Part shown: positions 57,320-64,000 of the stretch, one piece after another
Numbering within the stretch: the stretch's first letter is position 1
How the letters are laid out: each line of letters begins with the position of its first letter
Source: Oceanobacillus polygoni
Lineage (GTDB): Bacteria > Bacillota > Bacilli > Bacillales > Amphibacillaceae
Assembly (NCBI RefSeq): GCF_008304605.1
Contig: NZ_PIJY01000026.1
Span: forward strand, 310,001 to 374,000
Length of the DNA: 64,000 bases
Direction of reading: 5' to 3'
Position numbers and translations under genes: made by a program
The notes under the pieces: generated by a model
Databases searched by the model: none
The model's input: only the letters and a program-made list of their open reading frames with translations
Told to the model about the DNA's origin: nothing

Positions 57320-58345
57320 TTAACGAATGATTTCACTAGCTGCTTTCTTCAACCGGTTCATCACAGCTTGACCGATTCCTTCTTCAGAAAAAGCTTCGCA
57401 AATGATAACATCTACATCCCCTTGTTTAAAAGCACGTAGACCATCATACAAGTTAGATGCAACCTCGTGTAAATTGCTTCCTAGGTTGCGAATTTCCACG
57501 TGGTGCAGCTGCCTTGCTATTTGCTCACTTGCTAATACTCCAACCCGGTTTCCTTTTATTTGCCGCTCGTCGATAGTCGCTTGCATTCTGGCTACCGTAC
57601 CTGCCACAAGCAATAAAGGTACCTCTGGCGAATAATGCCTATATTTCATCCCTGGCGACTTCGGCTTTTCTTTTTCATTTGCGAGACCAGGATCGATCAT
57701 AACAGTTCCAACAACTGCTTCGAGCTGCTGCTTCGTCACCCCACCGGGTCTTAAAATAACGGGGATATCCTGTGTACAATCAATTACCGTCGATTCTAAA
57801 CCAACACCCGTGGAACCACCGTCTAATAACCCTGCGATTTTCCCATAGAGATCGTCCCACACGTGTTCTGCGTTGGTCGGGCTCGGTTTACCAGAAAGAT
57901 TTGCACTCGGTGCTGCCACCGGTACATCAGCTAATTGCAAAAGCTGCTGCGCCACTGGGTGATCCGGAATCCGAACTCCGACTGTGGATAACCCTGCTGT
58001 AACATTTTTCGCACATGCTCCATTACTTGGAAGAACGAATGTTAGTGGACCCGGAGTATATACATCGATTAATTTTTCAACATAAGGCGGGAAGTTATCC
58101 ACAAGTCGTCGTAATTGTTCTACAGTTGCAACATGTGCGATTAGTGGATTATCTTGCGGGCGTCCCTTTGCCTCGAATATTTTTGCTACAGCAGCTTCAT
58201 TAGTCGCATCTGCTCCTAATCCGTATACTGTTTCTGTAGGAAAAGCAACCGTATGTCCATTTTTTATCTGGTCAGCAGCTTGATCCATTGCCTGCTTATT
58301 ATAGGTTTCGTCATTTCGTATATTCCAACGCTTTGTTTCTATCAT
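57320..58345 (-). CDS. ywlC: L-threonylcarbamoyladenylate synthase (Sua5/YwlC)
   Basis: Makes threonylcarbamoyl-AMP for the t6A37 modification of ANN-decoding tRNAs. 341 residues: YrdC domain (about 10-210; KNGHTVAFPTETVYGLGADA, APSANLSGKPSPT) and the C-terminal Sua5 domain (MKYRHYSPEVPLLLV onward). Frame extends 38 codons upstream, but GAGGTAGC precedes ATG 58345 (MIETKRWNIRND) and the length then matches YwlC. Two DnaA boxes lie inside its 5-prime half and more just upstream. Confidence 0.94.
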   Translation of the reverse strand: MIETKRWNIRNDETYNKQAMDQAADQIKNGHTVAFPTETVYGLGADATNEAAVAKIFEAKGRPQDNPLIAHVATVEQLRRLVDNFPPYVEKLIDVYTPGPLTFVLPSNGACAKNVTAGLSTVGVRIPDHPVAQQLLQLADVPVAAPSANLSGKPSPTNAEHVWDDLYGKIAGLLDGGSTGVGLESTVIDCTQDIPVILRPGGVTKQQLEAVVGTVMIDPGLANEKEKPKSPGMKYRHYSPEVPLLLVAGTVARMQATIDERQIKGNRVGVLASEQIARQLHHVEIRNLGSNLHEVASNLYDGLRAFKQGDVDVIICEAFSEEGIGQAVMNRLKKAASEIIR

Positions 58346-58863
58346 TTTTGCTACCTCATTTCTATCTCCTATTTTAGAGGATTGAGGCAATTTACGCAAA
58401 ATGTGGATAACATTCATTCGATCATGAAATTTACACACAATCAAATGAATGTTATCCACAAAACCATAGACTTATTAACATCTTCCCAACATTTTATGCA
58501 CAGATGATTGTGCATAATGTGAATAATCATTAGGAAACATTATATGCCCACCAATTTCCACTTTTCACAGGATATTTTTTCTCAAACAGGCTTGTTGTTT
58601 GTGGATAAAACTGCAATGCTTCTAGTAACAAATCTACTACAGGTTGGTGGCTATGGACATAAACACTTTTTGCATTGCGTTCCTTTGCAAGTACTAAGAT
58701 GGCCTCTAATAAAAACGGGAGCTTTCCAGCTTCTGATTGTGTAATATACAATTGCTTTAACCAATAAATACCTTCTTCTACTTGGTCAAGAATAAAACAG
58801 CCCTCGACCATATTGTTCATTTCAACAACATAGCCTTTTTCAAATACACTATTTTTATCCACA
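57983..58863. promoter_or_regulatory. Cluster of nine DnaA boxes around the ywlC start
   Basis: Perfect matches to TTATNCACA (either strand) at 57983, 58095, 58402, 58452, 58494, 58509, 58518, 58600 and 58855. The core 58402-58526 has five: an inverted pair in a 16-bp palindrome (TGTGGATAACATTCAT ... ATGAATGTTATCCACA), then a second inverted pair, with the last two boxes abutting. In B. subtilis DnaA is known to bind a box cluster upstream of ywlC. Confidence 0.88.
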
Positions 58864-58931
58864 TTAGGGTTCTTGGTGAAAAACGTTTCCAGTTGTTCAT
58901 AGGACATGTTTTTAGCTAGAATGAGTTTCAA
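58530..58931 (-). CDS. ywlB: YwlB-like protein, probable GNAT-fold
   Basis: 133 residues beginning MKLILAKNMSYEQLETFF. Pattern GCFILDQVEEGIYWLKQLYI, then LPFLLEAILVLAKERNAKSV, fits an acetyltransferase-like (GNAT) fold, though the acetyl-CoA P-loop is poor. TTG 58931 has AGAGGTG 8 nt upstream; a longer frame from ATG 58997 lacks any SD. Assigned to YwlB mainly from position between ywlC and spoIIR. Two DnaA boxes lie within it. Confidence 0.62.
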   Translation of the reverse strand: MKLILAKNMSYEQLETFFTKNPNVDKNSVFEKGYVVEMNNMVEGCFILDQVEEGIYWLKQLYITQSEAGKLPFLLEAILVLAKERNAKSVYVHSHQPVVDLLLEALQFYPQTTSLFEKKYPVKSGNWWAYNVS

Positions 58932-59009
58932 TGGTTTCACCTCTACGAATAAATTTTTGATAGAATTATGATTTACCTTTTCTTCCATTCTATGCATTTA
59001 ATAGAGAGA

Positions 59010-59621
59010 CTATGACCAGCCAAACCATTCAAACAAGAAAAATTTGATTTCAGTTTCATCTTCTTCTTCAATCTCTTCTTCCACAACCGTGTCTGCATCC
59101 GCCGCCTCAGCCACTGTCGTACCACCTGCAAAGTCGAGAAAACAGAGCGGTGGGAATAATACGCACCACCAGTTTGAACCATTTCCTTCACCTAATGTAA
59201 TTAAAATTGCCTCATATTCACCTGCTGGATATAAATAGGAACCATAAAGCTTCGCTGGAAAAGTTATATTTTTTCCATATTCGACACTATAATCATTCTC
59301 TGTGCCTTGTTCTTCAATTGTTCTTTTCACGATTTGTTCCAATTCCGGAATACGCGATTCTATTAATTCACGCGCCTCATCGATATCCGTAATGTGCTGT
59401 ACCCACTCTGTTACTACTTCATTGACACGGTCGCGAACTTCAAGTTTTAGTGCTTGGTCCTGCTCATTATCACTATTTGCAAGTATTCTCAAACGAATTG
59501 CTTCATCAGGAATTACTTGATAATCTTCCTCTTCATTCATCAGTTCTCTACTTACACCATTTAATGGCAGTGAAAAATATAATACAAAACATATAAGTAC
59601 AAAAAATACTAGCTTTTTCAT
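59010..59621 (-). CDS. spoIIR: Stage II sporulation protein R (SpoIIR)
   Basis: Secreted from the forespore to trigger SpoIIGA-mediated processing of pro-SigE in the mother cell. 203 residues: signal peptide MKKLVFFVLICFVLYFSLPL, then IPDEAIRLRILANSDNEQDQ (about 37-56), and NWWCVLFPPLCFLDF (about 154-168), typical of SpoIIR. The tail is acidic (TVVEEEIEEEDETEIK) and ends with hydrophobic FFLFEWFGWS. In B. subtilis SigF-dependent; I could not identify the promoter with confidence. Confidence 0.95.
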   Translation of the reverse strand: MKKLVFFVLICFVLYFSLPLNGVSRELMNEEEDYQVIPDEAIRLRILANSDNEQDQALKLEVRDRVNEVVTEWVQHITDIDEARELIESRIPELEQIVKRTIEEQGTENDYSVEYGKNITFPAKLYGSYLYPAGEYEAILITLGEGNGSNWWCVLFPPLCFLDFAGGTTVAEAADADTVVEEEIEEEDETEIKFFLFEWFGWS

Positions 59622-59701
59622 TTCGTAATTCCCCTCTCCAACTCATTAATTGCCAGTATGGACAGGACAAAATGATTTTAAACTAGTATTCTAGCAAATT
59701 C

Positions 59702-60571
59702 TTATTTTTTTGTTGTTTTGGCTGCTACTATGCGATCTTTGCCATTGATATCCTGTATTGTATAAATAGTGCTTTCTGAAAAGGTTTCTTGAATAAGTGC
59801 ATGAACCGCTTCACTTTGTTCATGACCAATTTCAAACGCTAATGTTGCTTTTGTTTTTGTAACTTTTGGTGCTTGATCAATAATTGCTTGATAAGCAGCA
59901 AGCCCGTTAGCTTCCGCAAATAATGCTAGTTCCGGGTCAAAATCCTTCACCGTATCAGATAGCTCAGGTGCTTCTGATTTTGCAATGTACGGTGGATTGG
60001 ACACAAGGATATCTACCTGGATGCCTTTTTCAATTGCAGGTTGTAAAAAATCCCCTTGCAGAAAATGTACATTCGCTTCCAGCTGCTTGGCATTTTTTTT
60101 AGCAACCTTTAACGCATCCTCCGAAATGTCCGTTGCATAAACGATGGAATTAGGAATTTCTAGCGCTAATGTAATTGCTATAATACCACTGCCAGTACCT
60201 ACATCAATAATTGTCAACGGCTTTTCTCTTGAAGTGTCGGTTGACTGAGTAATATGCTGAACAAGCTCCTCTGTCTCAGGTCGTGGAATTAGTACATGTT
60301 CATTCACGATATATTCCCTACCATAAAACATCTCATACCCTGTCAAATGCTGTACCGGGATGCCCGTTATTGCGTGTTTTTCAACAGCTGCTTTGAATGT
60401 ATCCACAACCTCAGTTGGTACAGGTTCTCGCATTAACATGTAGAATTGATGTCGATCTACGCCTAAATAATGTTGCAACAGTATCTCTGCAACACGGGAT
60501 TCACGACCATGCTTTTCTAAAAAAAGAGAAGCCCAACGCAGGACTTCGAATTGTTTTTGTAATTGTGTCAT
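59702..60571 (-). CDS. prmC: Peptide chain release factor N5-glutamine methyltransferase
   Basis: Methylates the Gln of the GGQ motif in RF1/RF2 using S-adenosylmethionine. 289 residues: helical N-terminal domain, SAM motif IDVGTGSGIIAI (about 107-118), catalytic VSNPPYIAKSE (about 179-189). It directly follows prfA, its substrate gene: 1 bp separates the prfA stop from ATG 60571, with GGTGA 5 nt upstream. GTG 60583, which overlaps prfA, is the alternative start. Confidence 0.94.
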   Translation of the reverse strand: MTQLQKQFEVLRWASLFLEKHGRESRVAEILLQHYLGVDRHQFYMLMREPVPTEVVDTFKAAVEKHAITGIPVQHLTGYEMFYGREYIVNEHVLIPRPETEELVQHITQSTDTSREKPLTIIDVGTGSGIIAITLALEIPNSIVYATDISEDALKVAKKNAKQLEANVHFLQGDFLQPAIEKGIQVDILVSNPPYIAKSEAPELSDTVKDFDPELALFAEANGLAAYQAIIDQAPKVTKTKATLAFEIGHEQSEAVHALIQETFSESTIYTIQDINGKDRIVAAKTTKK

Positions 60572-60572
60572 C

Positions 60573-61643
60573 TTATTCACCAATTTGTTCTAATTTTTTA
60601 GTTTGCTCTTCCATAACAAGCGCATCGATAAATTCGTCTAATTTCCCTTGCATGATTTGATCGAGCTTTTGAATTGTCAAACCAATCCGGTGGTCTGTTA
60701 CACGATTTTGCGGGAAATTGTACGTACGAATACGCTCGGAACGATCCCCGGTTCCAACAGCTGATTTTCTGTTTTCATCATATTCCGCTTGTGCTTCTTG
60801 TTGGAATTTATCATAAACACGCGCACGAAGTACTTTCATCGCTTTTTCTTTGTTTTTAATTTGTGATTTCTCATCCTGAATCGAAACAACAATCCCTGTC
60901 GGCTCATGTGTCAATCGAACAGCGGACATCGTTGTGTTTACACTTTGTCCACCAGGCCCACTGGATGCAAATGTATCCACACGAATATCTTTTTCATGAA
61001 TATCAACCTCTACCTCTTCCGCCTCTGGAAGTACAGCAACGGTTGCGGTCGATGTATGAATCCGACCACCGGATTCTGTCTCTGGAACACGTTGCACACG
61101 ATGTGCCCCATTTTCATATTTCAGCTTGGAGTATACATCATTACCATTTATCATAAAGATTACTTCTTTATATCCTCCAACACCAGTAGAGCTCGCTTCC
61201 ATGACTTCAATTTTCCAGCCTTGGCTCTCTGCATAACGAGAATACATCCGGTACAAATCACCGGCAAATAATGCAGCTTCATCTCCACCTGCTGCACCAC
61301 GAATTTCCATGAATACGTTTTTATCATCGTTCGGATCTTTTGGCAGAAGAAGAATTTTCATATTAGCCTCTAAGTCTGCTTTGGATTCACTCAGTTCATC
61401 AATTTCCATCTTTACCATTTCATGCATCTCATCATCTAGTTTATCGTCAAGCATTTCCTTCGCATCTTTTAGTTGGGATGTCACATCTTTATATTCACGA
61501 TAAGCTTGAACAACATCTTCTAAACCTGATTGTTCCTTGGAATACTCACGTAACTTATTCGTATCACTAATAATATCCGGGTCACTTAACATCTCGTTCA
61601 ATTTATTGTAACGATCTTCTAATGTTTGTAAACGATCTAACAT
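60573..61643 (-). CDS. prfA: Peptide chain release factor 1
   Basis: Recognises UAA and UAG and releases the nascent chain. 356 residues. Stop-codon-reading motif P-E-T within [14 protein letters not shown] (about 182-195) and catalytic GGQ in [12 protein letters not shown] (about 223-234). GAGGTG precedes ATG 61643; a GTG at 61652 overlaps the SD. First gene of the prfA-prmC pair. Confidence 0.97.
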   Translation of the reverse strand: MLDRLQTLEDRYNKLNEMLSDPDIISDTNKLREYSKEQSGLEDVVQAYREYKDVTSQLKDAKEMLDDKLDDEMHEMVKMEIDELSESKADLEANMKILLLPKDPNDDKNVFMEIRGAAGGDEAALFAGDLYRMYSRYAESQGWKIEVMEASSTGVGGYKEVIFMINGNDVYSKLKYENGAHRVQRVPETESGGRIHTSTATVAVLPEAEEVEVDIHEKDIRVDTFASSGPGGQSVNTTMSAVRLTHEPTGIVVSIQDEKSQIKNKEKAMKVLRARVYDKFQQEAQAEYDENRKSAVGTGDRSERIRTYNFPQNRVTDHRIGLTIQKLDQIMQGKLDEFIDALVMEEQTKKLEQIGE

Positions 61644-62089
61644 CACGTACACCTCTTTCTGATTAACAGTCTAATTATATTATAACCGAGGGTACGTGGT
61701 CAATTAGTGGCAGGTGGTTTTGGGAATGGAGCTATCTGAAGCGAGGGTTAGTGTTATATTTGATGGGGATCGTGCTTTAAGCGGCAAGGGTGGTGTCTTA
61801 GTTTTGTGAATAGTGCTATATGCGCCCAGAATAGTGTCTTAGTTTTGCGAATGGTGCTATATGTGCCCAAAATGGTGTCTTAGTTTTGCGGATGGTGCTA
61901 TATGCGCCCAAAATGGTGTCTTAGTTTTGCGAATGGTGCTATATGCGCTTTTTCAGCAAATCGTGGTGCGATAGGATGTTTTCTTCATTTGTTCACGGCT
62001 TGTCCATTGACGATATACTTAAACCTTGGTAGATTGTTGTTAGAAGTTGTAAATTGTTTTAAAACTATCAAAATGGGGTTGAATAATAA
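61644..62089. other. Intergenic region with a tandem repeat array
   Basis: 446 bp between divergent prfA and a lipoprotein gene. It contains a 41-bp tandem array (61791-61949), locally G-rich on plus, then about 140 bp of ordinary AT-rich leader. No ORF with a ribosome site is credible across the array. Confidence 0.6.
61791..61949. repeat. 41-bp tandem repeat, about 3.9 copies, with 20/21-bp half units
   Basis: Units start at 61791, 61832, 61873 and 61914 and differ by only a few bases. Each splits into TGGTGTCTTAGTTTTGCGAA (20 bp) and TGGTGCTATATGCGCCCAAA plus A (21 bp), both opening TGGTG. A degenerate copy precedes at about 61750. Unit length is not a multiple of three. Confidence 0.92.
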
Positions 62090-62851
62090 ATGATTCCAAA
62101 ATATTTGAAAAGAAGCTTTTGGTTTGTTTGTATTTTTGCATTAGTGGCTTGTGGGTCAAATAACCAAGCAGATGAAGGCGTGGACGCTGACGGAGAACTC
62201 CTGTCATTGGATGTTGAATTTGAATTGCCGGAGCAGGAAGAAGTTGGTGAAACAGTTGAATTAAAGGCTACTGTTACATATGGCGGTGAAATGGTTACCG
62301 ACGCGGACGAAGTCGTATTTGAACATTGGTTAGCAGGAAATGAAGATGACAGTACAATGGTGGAGTCAACCAATCATGAAGACGGCACGTATACAGCAAA
62401 GGTAACATTTGAAGAAGACGGAGTTTATGAAATTTATGCTCATACGACAGCAAGAGATTTACATACAATGCCGAAGAAGTCCATTACAATTGGCGATGGA
62501 CATGCGGAATCAAACGATGCTTCTAACCATGATCACGGTCATCATGACACAGAGGGATTTGTCATCCATTTAATGGATATAAATGAAGTAAAGGTTGCTG
62601 AGGAAGCAGATTTTGTCGTCCATTTACAACTGGATGAAGAACCGTTCGAGAATGCTAATGTACGCTATGAAATATGGAATACCGAAAATGAAAATGAAAG
62701 AGAATGGATTGATGCAACAGAAAGTAAAGCTGGTGAATATCTAGGTACACACACGTTTGATGAGGCCGGCACATATACGATCAATGTACACGTAGAAGAT
62801 GATGAGGATTTACACGAGCATAGTGACTATAATTTTGAAGTAGTCGAATAA
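62090..62851 (+). CDS. Lipoprotein with two YtkA-like beta domains and a His-rich linker
   Basis: 253 residues. Signal peptide with lipobox LVAC (Cys21), then two similar domains (about 38-140 and 160-253), each with an immunoglobulin-like beta pattern and the closing EDGVYEIYAHTTARDLH / DEAGTYTINVHVEDDEDLHEH. This fits the YtkA-like/FixH-related family. Linker ASNHDHGHHD could bind metal. Very acidic overall. SD GGGGTTG is modest. Stands alone between a tandem repeat array and a terminator. Role unknown; FixH-type relatives act in copper or cytochrome oxidase biogenesis, only a suggestion here. Confidence 0.78.
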   Translation: MIPKYLKRSFWFVCIFALVACGSNNQADEGVDADGELLSLDVEFELPEQEEVGETVELKATVTYGGEMVTDADEVVFEHWLAGNEDDSTMVESTNHEDGTYTAKVTFEEDGVYEIYAHTTARDLHTMPKKSITIGDGHAESNDASNHDHGHHDTEGFVIHLMDINEVKVAEEADFVVHLQLDEEPFENANVRYEIWNTENENEREWIDATESKAGEYLGTHTFDEAGTYTINVHVEDDEDLHEHSDYNFEVVE

Positions 62852-62868
62852 CAAAAGATTTATGAAGG

Positions 62869-62903
62869 AGAGTTGACACTAATTCGTCATCTCTCTATTT
62901 TTT
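62869..62903 (+). terminator. Terminator of the YtkA-like lipoprotein gene
   Basis: AGAGTTGAC / GTCATCTCT arms (one mismatch), 8-nt loop, tail TATTTTTTAT. Confidence 0.65.
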
Positions 62904-62918
62904 ATGACTCCAAACAAA

Positions 62919-62942
62919 AAGCACCCCATTTGGGCGCTCTCG
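62919..62942 (-). terminator. tdk terminator
   Basis: On minus AGCGCCC-AAAT-GGGGTGCT, then TTTTTGTTT, directly after the tdk stop. Confidence 0.75.
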
Positions 62943-62943
62943 T

Positions 62944-63564
62944 TTACTTTATTGCATTTTCTAGGTTTCGGTTAAAATTACCTTTAGGCTTCTTTGGAAC
63001 CTCATGGTGATGGCGACATCTTGGCTCATACGACTCAGATGCACCCACTAGAATTATTGGGTCATCGTAGGATGCAGGGCTGCCGTCGATCAAACGTTGT
63101 GTACGGCTTGCCGGTGAGCCACATACAGGACAAATAGCATTCAGCTTTGTTACGGACTCACTTAATGCCATGAGCTTAGGTACTGGACCAAATGGTTCCC
63201 CACGGAAATCTGTATCCAACCCCGCAGTAATCACACGAATTCCTCGATTTGCAAGCTCTTCGGCTATTTCAACAACAGCCGCATCAAAAAATTGCACTTC
63301 ATCTATTCCAACAATATCGACATGGTCATCAATATGTTCTAAAATCTCTACAGACTTATGAATCGGGCGAGCGATGGTTGAAGCGCCATTATGGGAAACG
63401 ACAGCTGTATCATCGTAACGATCGTCAATTGCAGGCTTGAACACACGAACGGTCAAATTGGCATATGTTGCCCGACGAACACGGCGGATTAATTCCTCTG
63501 ATTTACCAGAGAACATACTACCACATATGACTTCAACCCAACCACTTTGCTTCATTACATACAT
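62944..63564 (-). CDS. tdk: Thymidine kinase
   Basis: Phosphorylates thymidine for dTMP salvage. 206 residues, type II. P-loop [15 protein letters not shown] (about 14-28), DEVQFF (about 88-93), zinc ligands [13 protein letters not shown] (about 145-157) and the later C..H pair near YEPRCRHHH, lasso-loop [31 protein letters not shown] precedes ATG. Same neighbours (prfA side, rpmE) as in B. subtilis. Confidence 0.96.
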   Translation of the reverse strand: MYVMKQSGWVEVICGSMFSGKSEELIRRVRRATYANLTVRVFKPAIDDRYDDTAVVSHNGASTIARPIHKSVEILEHIDDHVDIVGIDEVQFFDAAVVEIAEELANRGIRVITAGLDTDFRGEPFGPVPKLMALSESVTKLNAICPVCGSPASRTQRLIDGSPASYDDPIILVGASESYEPRCRHHHEVPKKPKGNFNRNLENAIK

Positions 63565-63789
63565 GCAGGAGAACTCCTCTCATCACGTTGGCTAATCTTT
63601 ATGTACAGTGTATAGTTTACCACTATACTCGATAAAATTAACCTCTTTATTTCAAATAATATTAGAAAACTTAGCATTTGTTAAAGGGATTCTTACGAAA
63701 GCGTTCTTTACTTCCTTAGAAGGCCTTATACTTTGGTGTGCATGCCTTTGGAGCAGATGCCTTAGTTGCACTTATACAGAAAGGAAAGT

Positions 63790-63824
63790 AAAAAAACAGG
63801 CAAAATAGAGACATTTTGCCTGTC
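63790..63824 (-). terminator. Terminator of the L31 gene
   Basis: On minus ACAGGCAAAAT / ATTTTGCCTGT perfect arms, 6-nt loop, then TTTTTTT. Confidence 0.9.
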
Positions 63825-63863
63825 CTTTATAAAGATAAAGATAAAGTAAGTTACTTCAGCTTT

Positions 63864-64000
63864 TTACTTCATATTATATTTTTTCTTGAATCGGTCTACA
63901 CGTCCGCCAACTTTATCAGCTTTTTGCTTACCAGTGTAGAATGGGTGTGAATCAGAGCTGATCTCAACTTTGATTAATGGGTATGTGTTACCATCTTCCC
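63864..64000 (-). CDS. rpmE2: Ribosomal protein L31 type B, partial
   Basis: Only the C-terminal 45 or so codons are inside the window; the start lies beyond position 64000. Reads [20 protein letters not shown], then [20 protein letters not shown] and YNMK. The sequence [13 protein letters not shown] with no zinc-ribbon cysteines is the type-B form (B. subtilis YtiA/RpmE2), whereas the B. subtilis gene at this locus is the zinc-type rpmE. A strong terminator follows. Confidence 0.9.
   Translation of the reverse strand, partial: EDGNTYPLIKVEISSDSHPFYTGKQKADKVGGRVDRFKKKYNMK

Noticed and set aside
61791-61949. Tandem array considered as a CRISPR
   Set aside because: Units are contiguous with no unique spacers between near-identical repeats, and no cas gene is present.
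63608-63808. 66-codon plus-strand ORF between tdk and the L31 gene
   Set aside because: No ribosome site, overlaps the L31 terminator, composition unlike a protein family.

Overview
The window is a piece of chromosome from an endospore-forming, flagellated, low-GC Bacillota of the Bacillaceae, most likely the Oceanobacillus/Virgibacillus side of the family. I infer this from the gene set (spoIIID, spoIIQ, spoIID, spoIIR, comK, mbl, flhO/flhP), Shine-Dalgarno (SD) sequences rich in AGGAGG, frequent TTG/GTG starts, AT-rich intergenic DNA and acid-rich secreted proteins. Much of it follows the Bacillus subtilis gene order fabZ - flhP - flhO - mbl - spoIIID - spoIIQ - spoIID - murA - ywmB - ywzB - atp operon - upp - glyA - ywlG...ywlB - spoIIR - prmC - prfA - tdk - rpmE, almost all on the minus strand. 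Accessory genes sit inside this backbone.

Layout. 1-11.6 kb is an envelope block: gtaB, a UDP-N-acetylhexosamine-type dehydrogenase, an amino-acid permease, a 1871-residue wall-anchored subtilase with six repeats, and tagO. 11.9-18.6 kb holds a protein built like a duplicated ATP-synthase c subunit, a split ThrE-type exporter, zwf, a ComK homologue and small stress, motility and lipoprotein genes. 17.9-26.5 kb is fabZ, an EpuA-like protein, two flagellar rod/hook proteins, mbl and the sporulation genes, interrupted by an AimR-like (arbitrium receptor family) gene. 26.7-36.5 kb is a complete dppABCDE-ykfABCD operon for import and breakdown of murein-derived peptides. 36.7-46.7 kb is murA, ywmB, ywzB and atpIBEFHAGDC. 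47.2-51.7 kb is a second Vpr-like subtilase and an FMN-riboswitch operon carrying only ribE, ribB and ribH. 51.8-64 kb is upp, glyA, ywlG, a chemoreceptor, ywlE, mntP, ywlC, ywlB, spoIIR, prmC, prfA, a lipoprotein, tdk and the end of a type-B L31 gene.

How the parts work together. Cell-wall turnover is a theme: peptidoglycan and teichoic acid synthesis (murA, tagO, gtaB), elongation (mbl), and recovery of muropeptides (dpp/ykf). Forespore-mother cell signalling and engulfment genes (spoIIR, spoIIQ, spoIID, spoIIID) are dispersed among housekeeping genes as in B. subtilis.

The observations I rate highest are: the c-subunit-like four-helix protein that keeps one of two carboxylates; the AimR-like receptor with no recognisable DNA-binding helices and no phage around it; nine consensus DnaA boxes clustered around the ywlC start; the riboswitch-controlled rib operon lacking ribD and ribA; a perfect 13-bp hairpin that captures the mntP ribosome-binding site; and a 41-bp tandem array made of 20/21-bp half units upstream of a YtkA-like lipoprotein. 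No CRISPR array, rRNA, tRNA, prophage or intact insertion sequence was seen.
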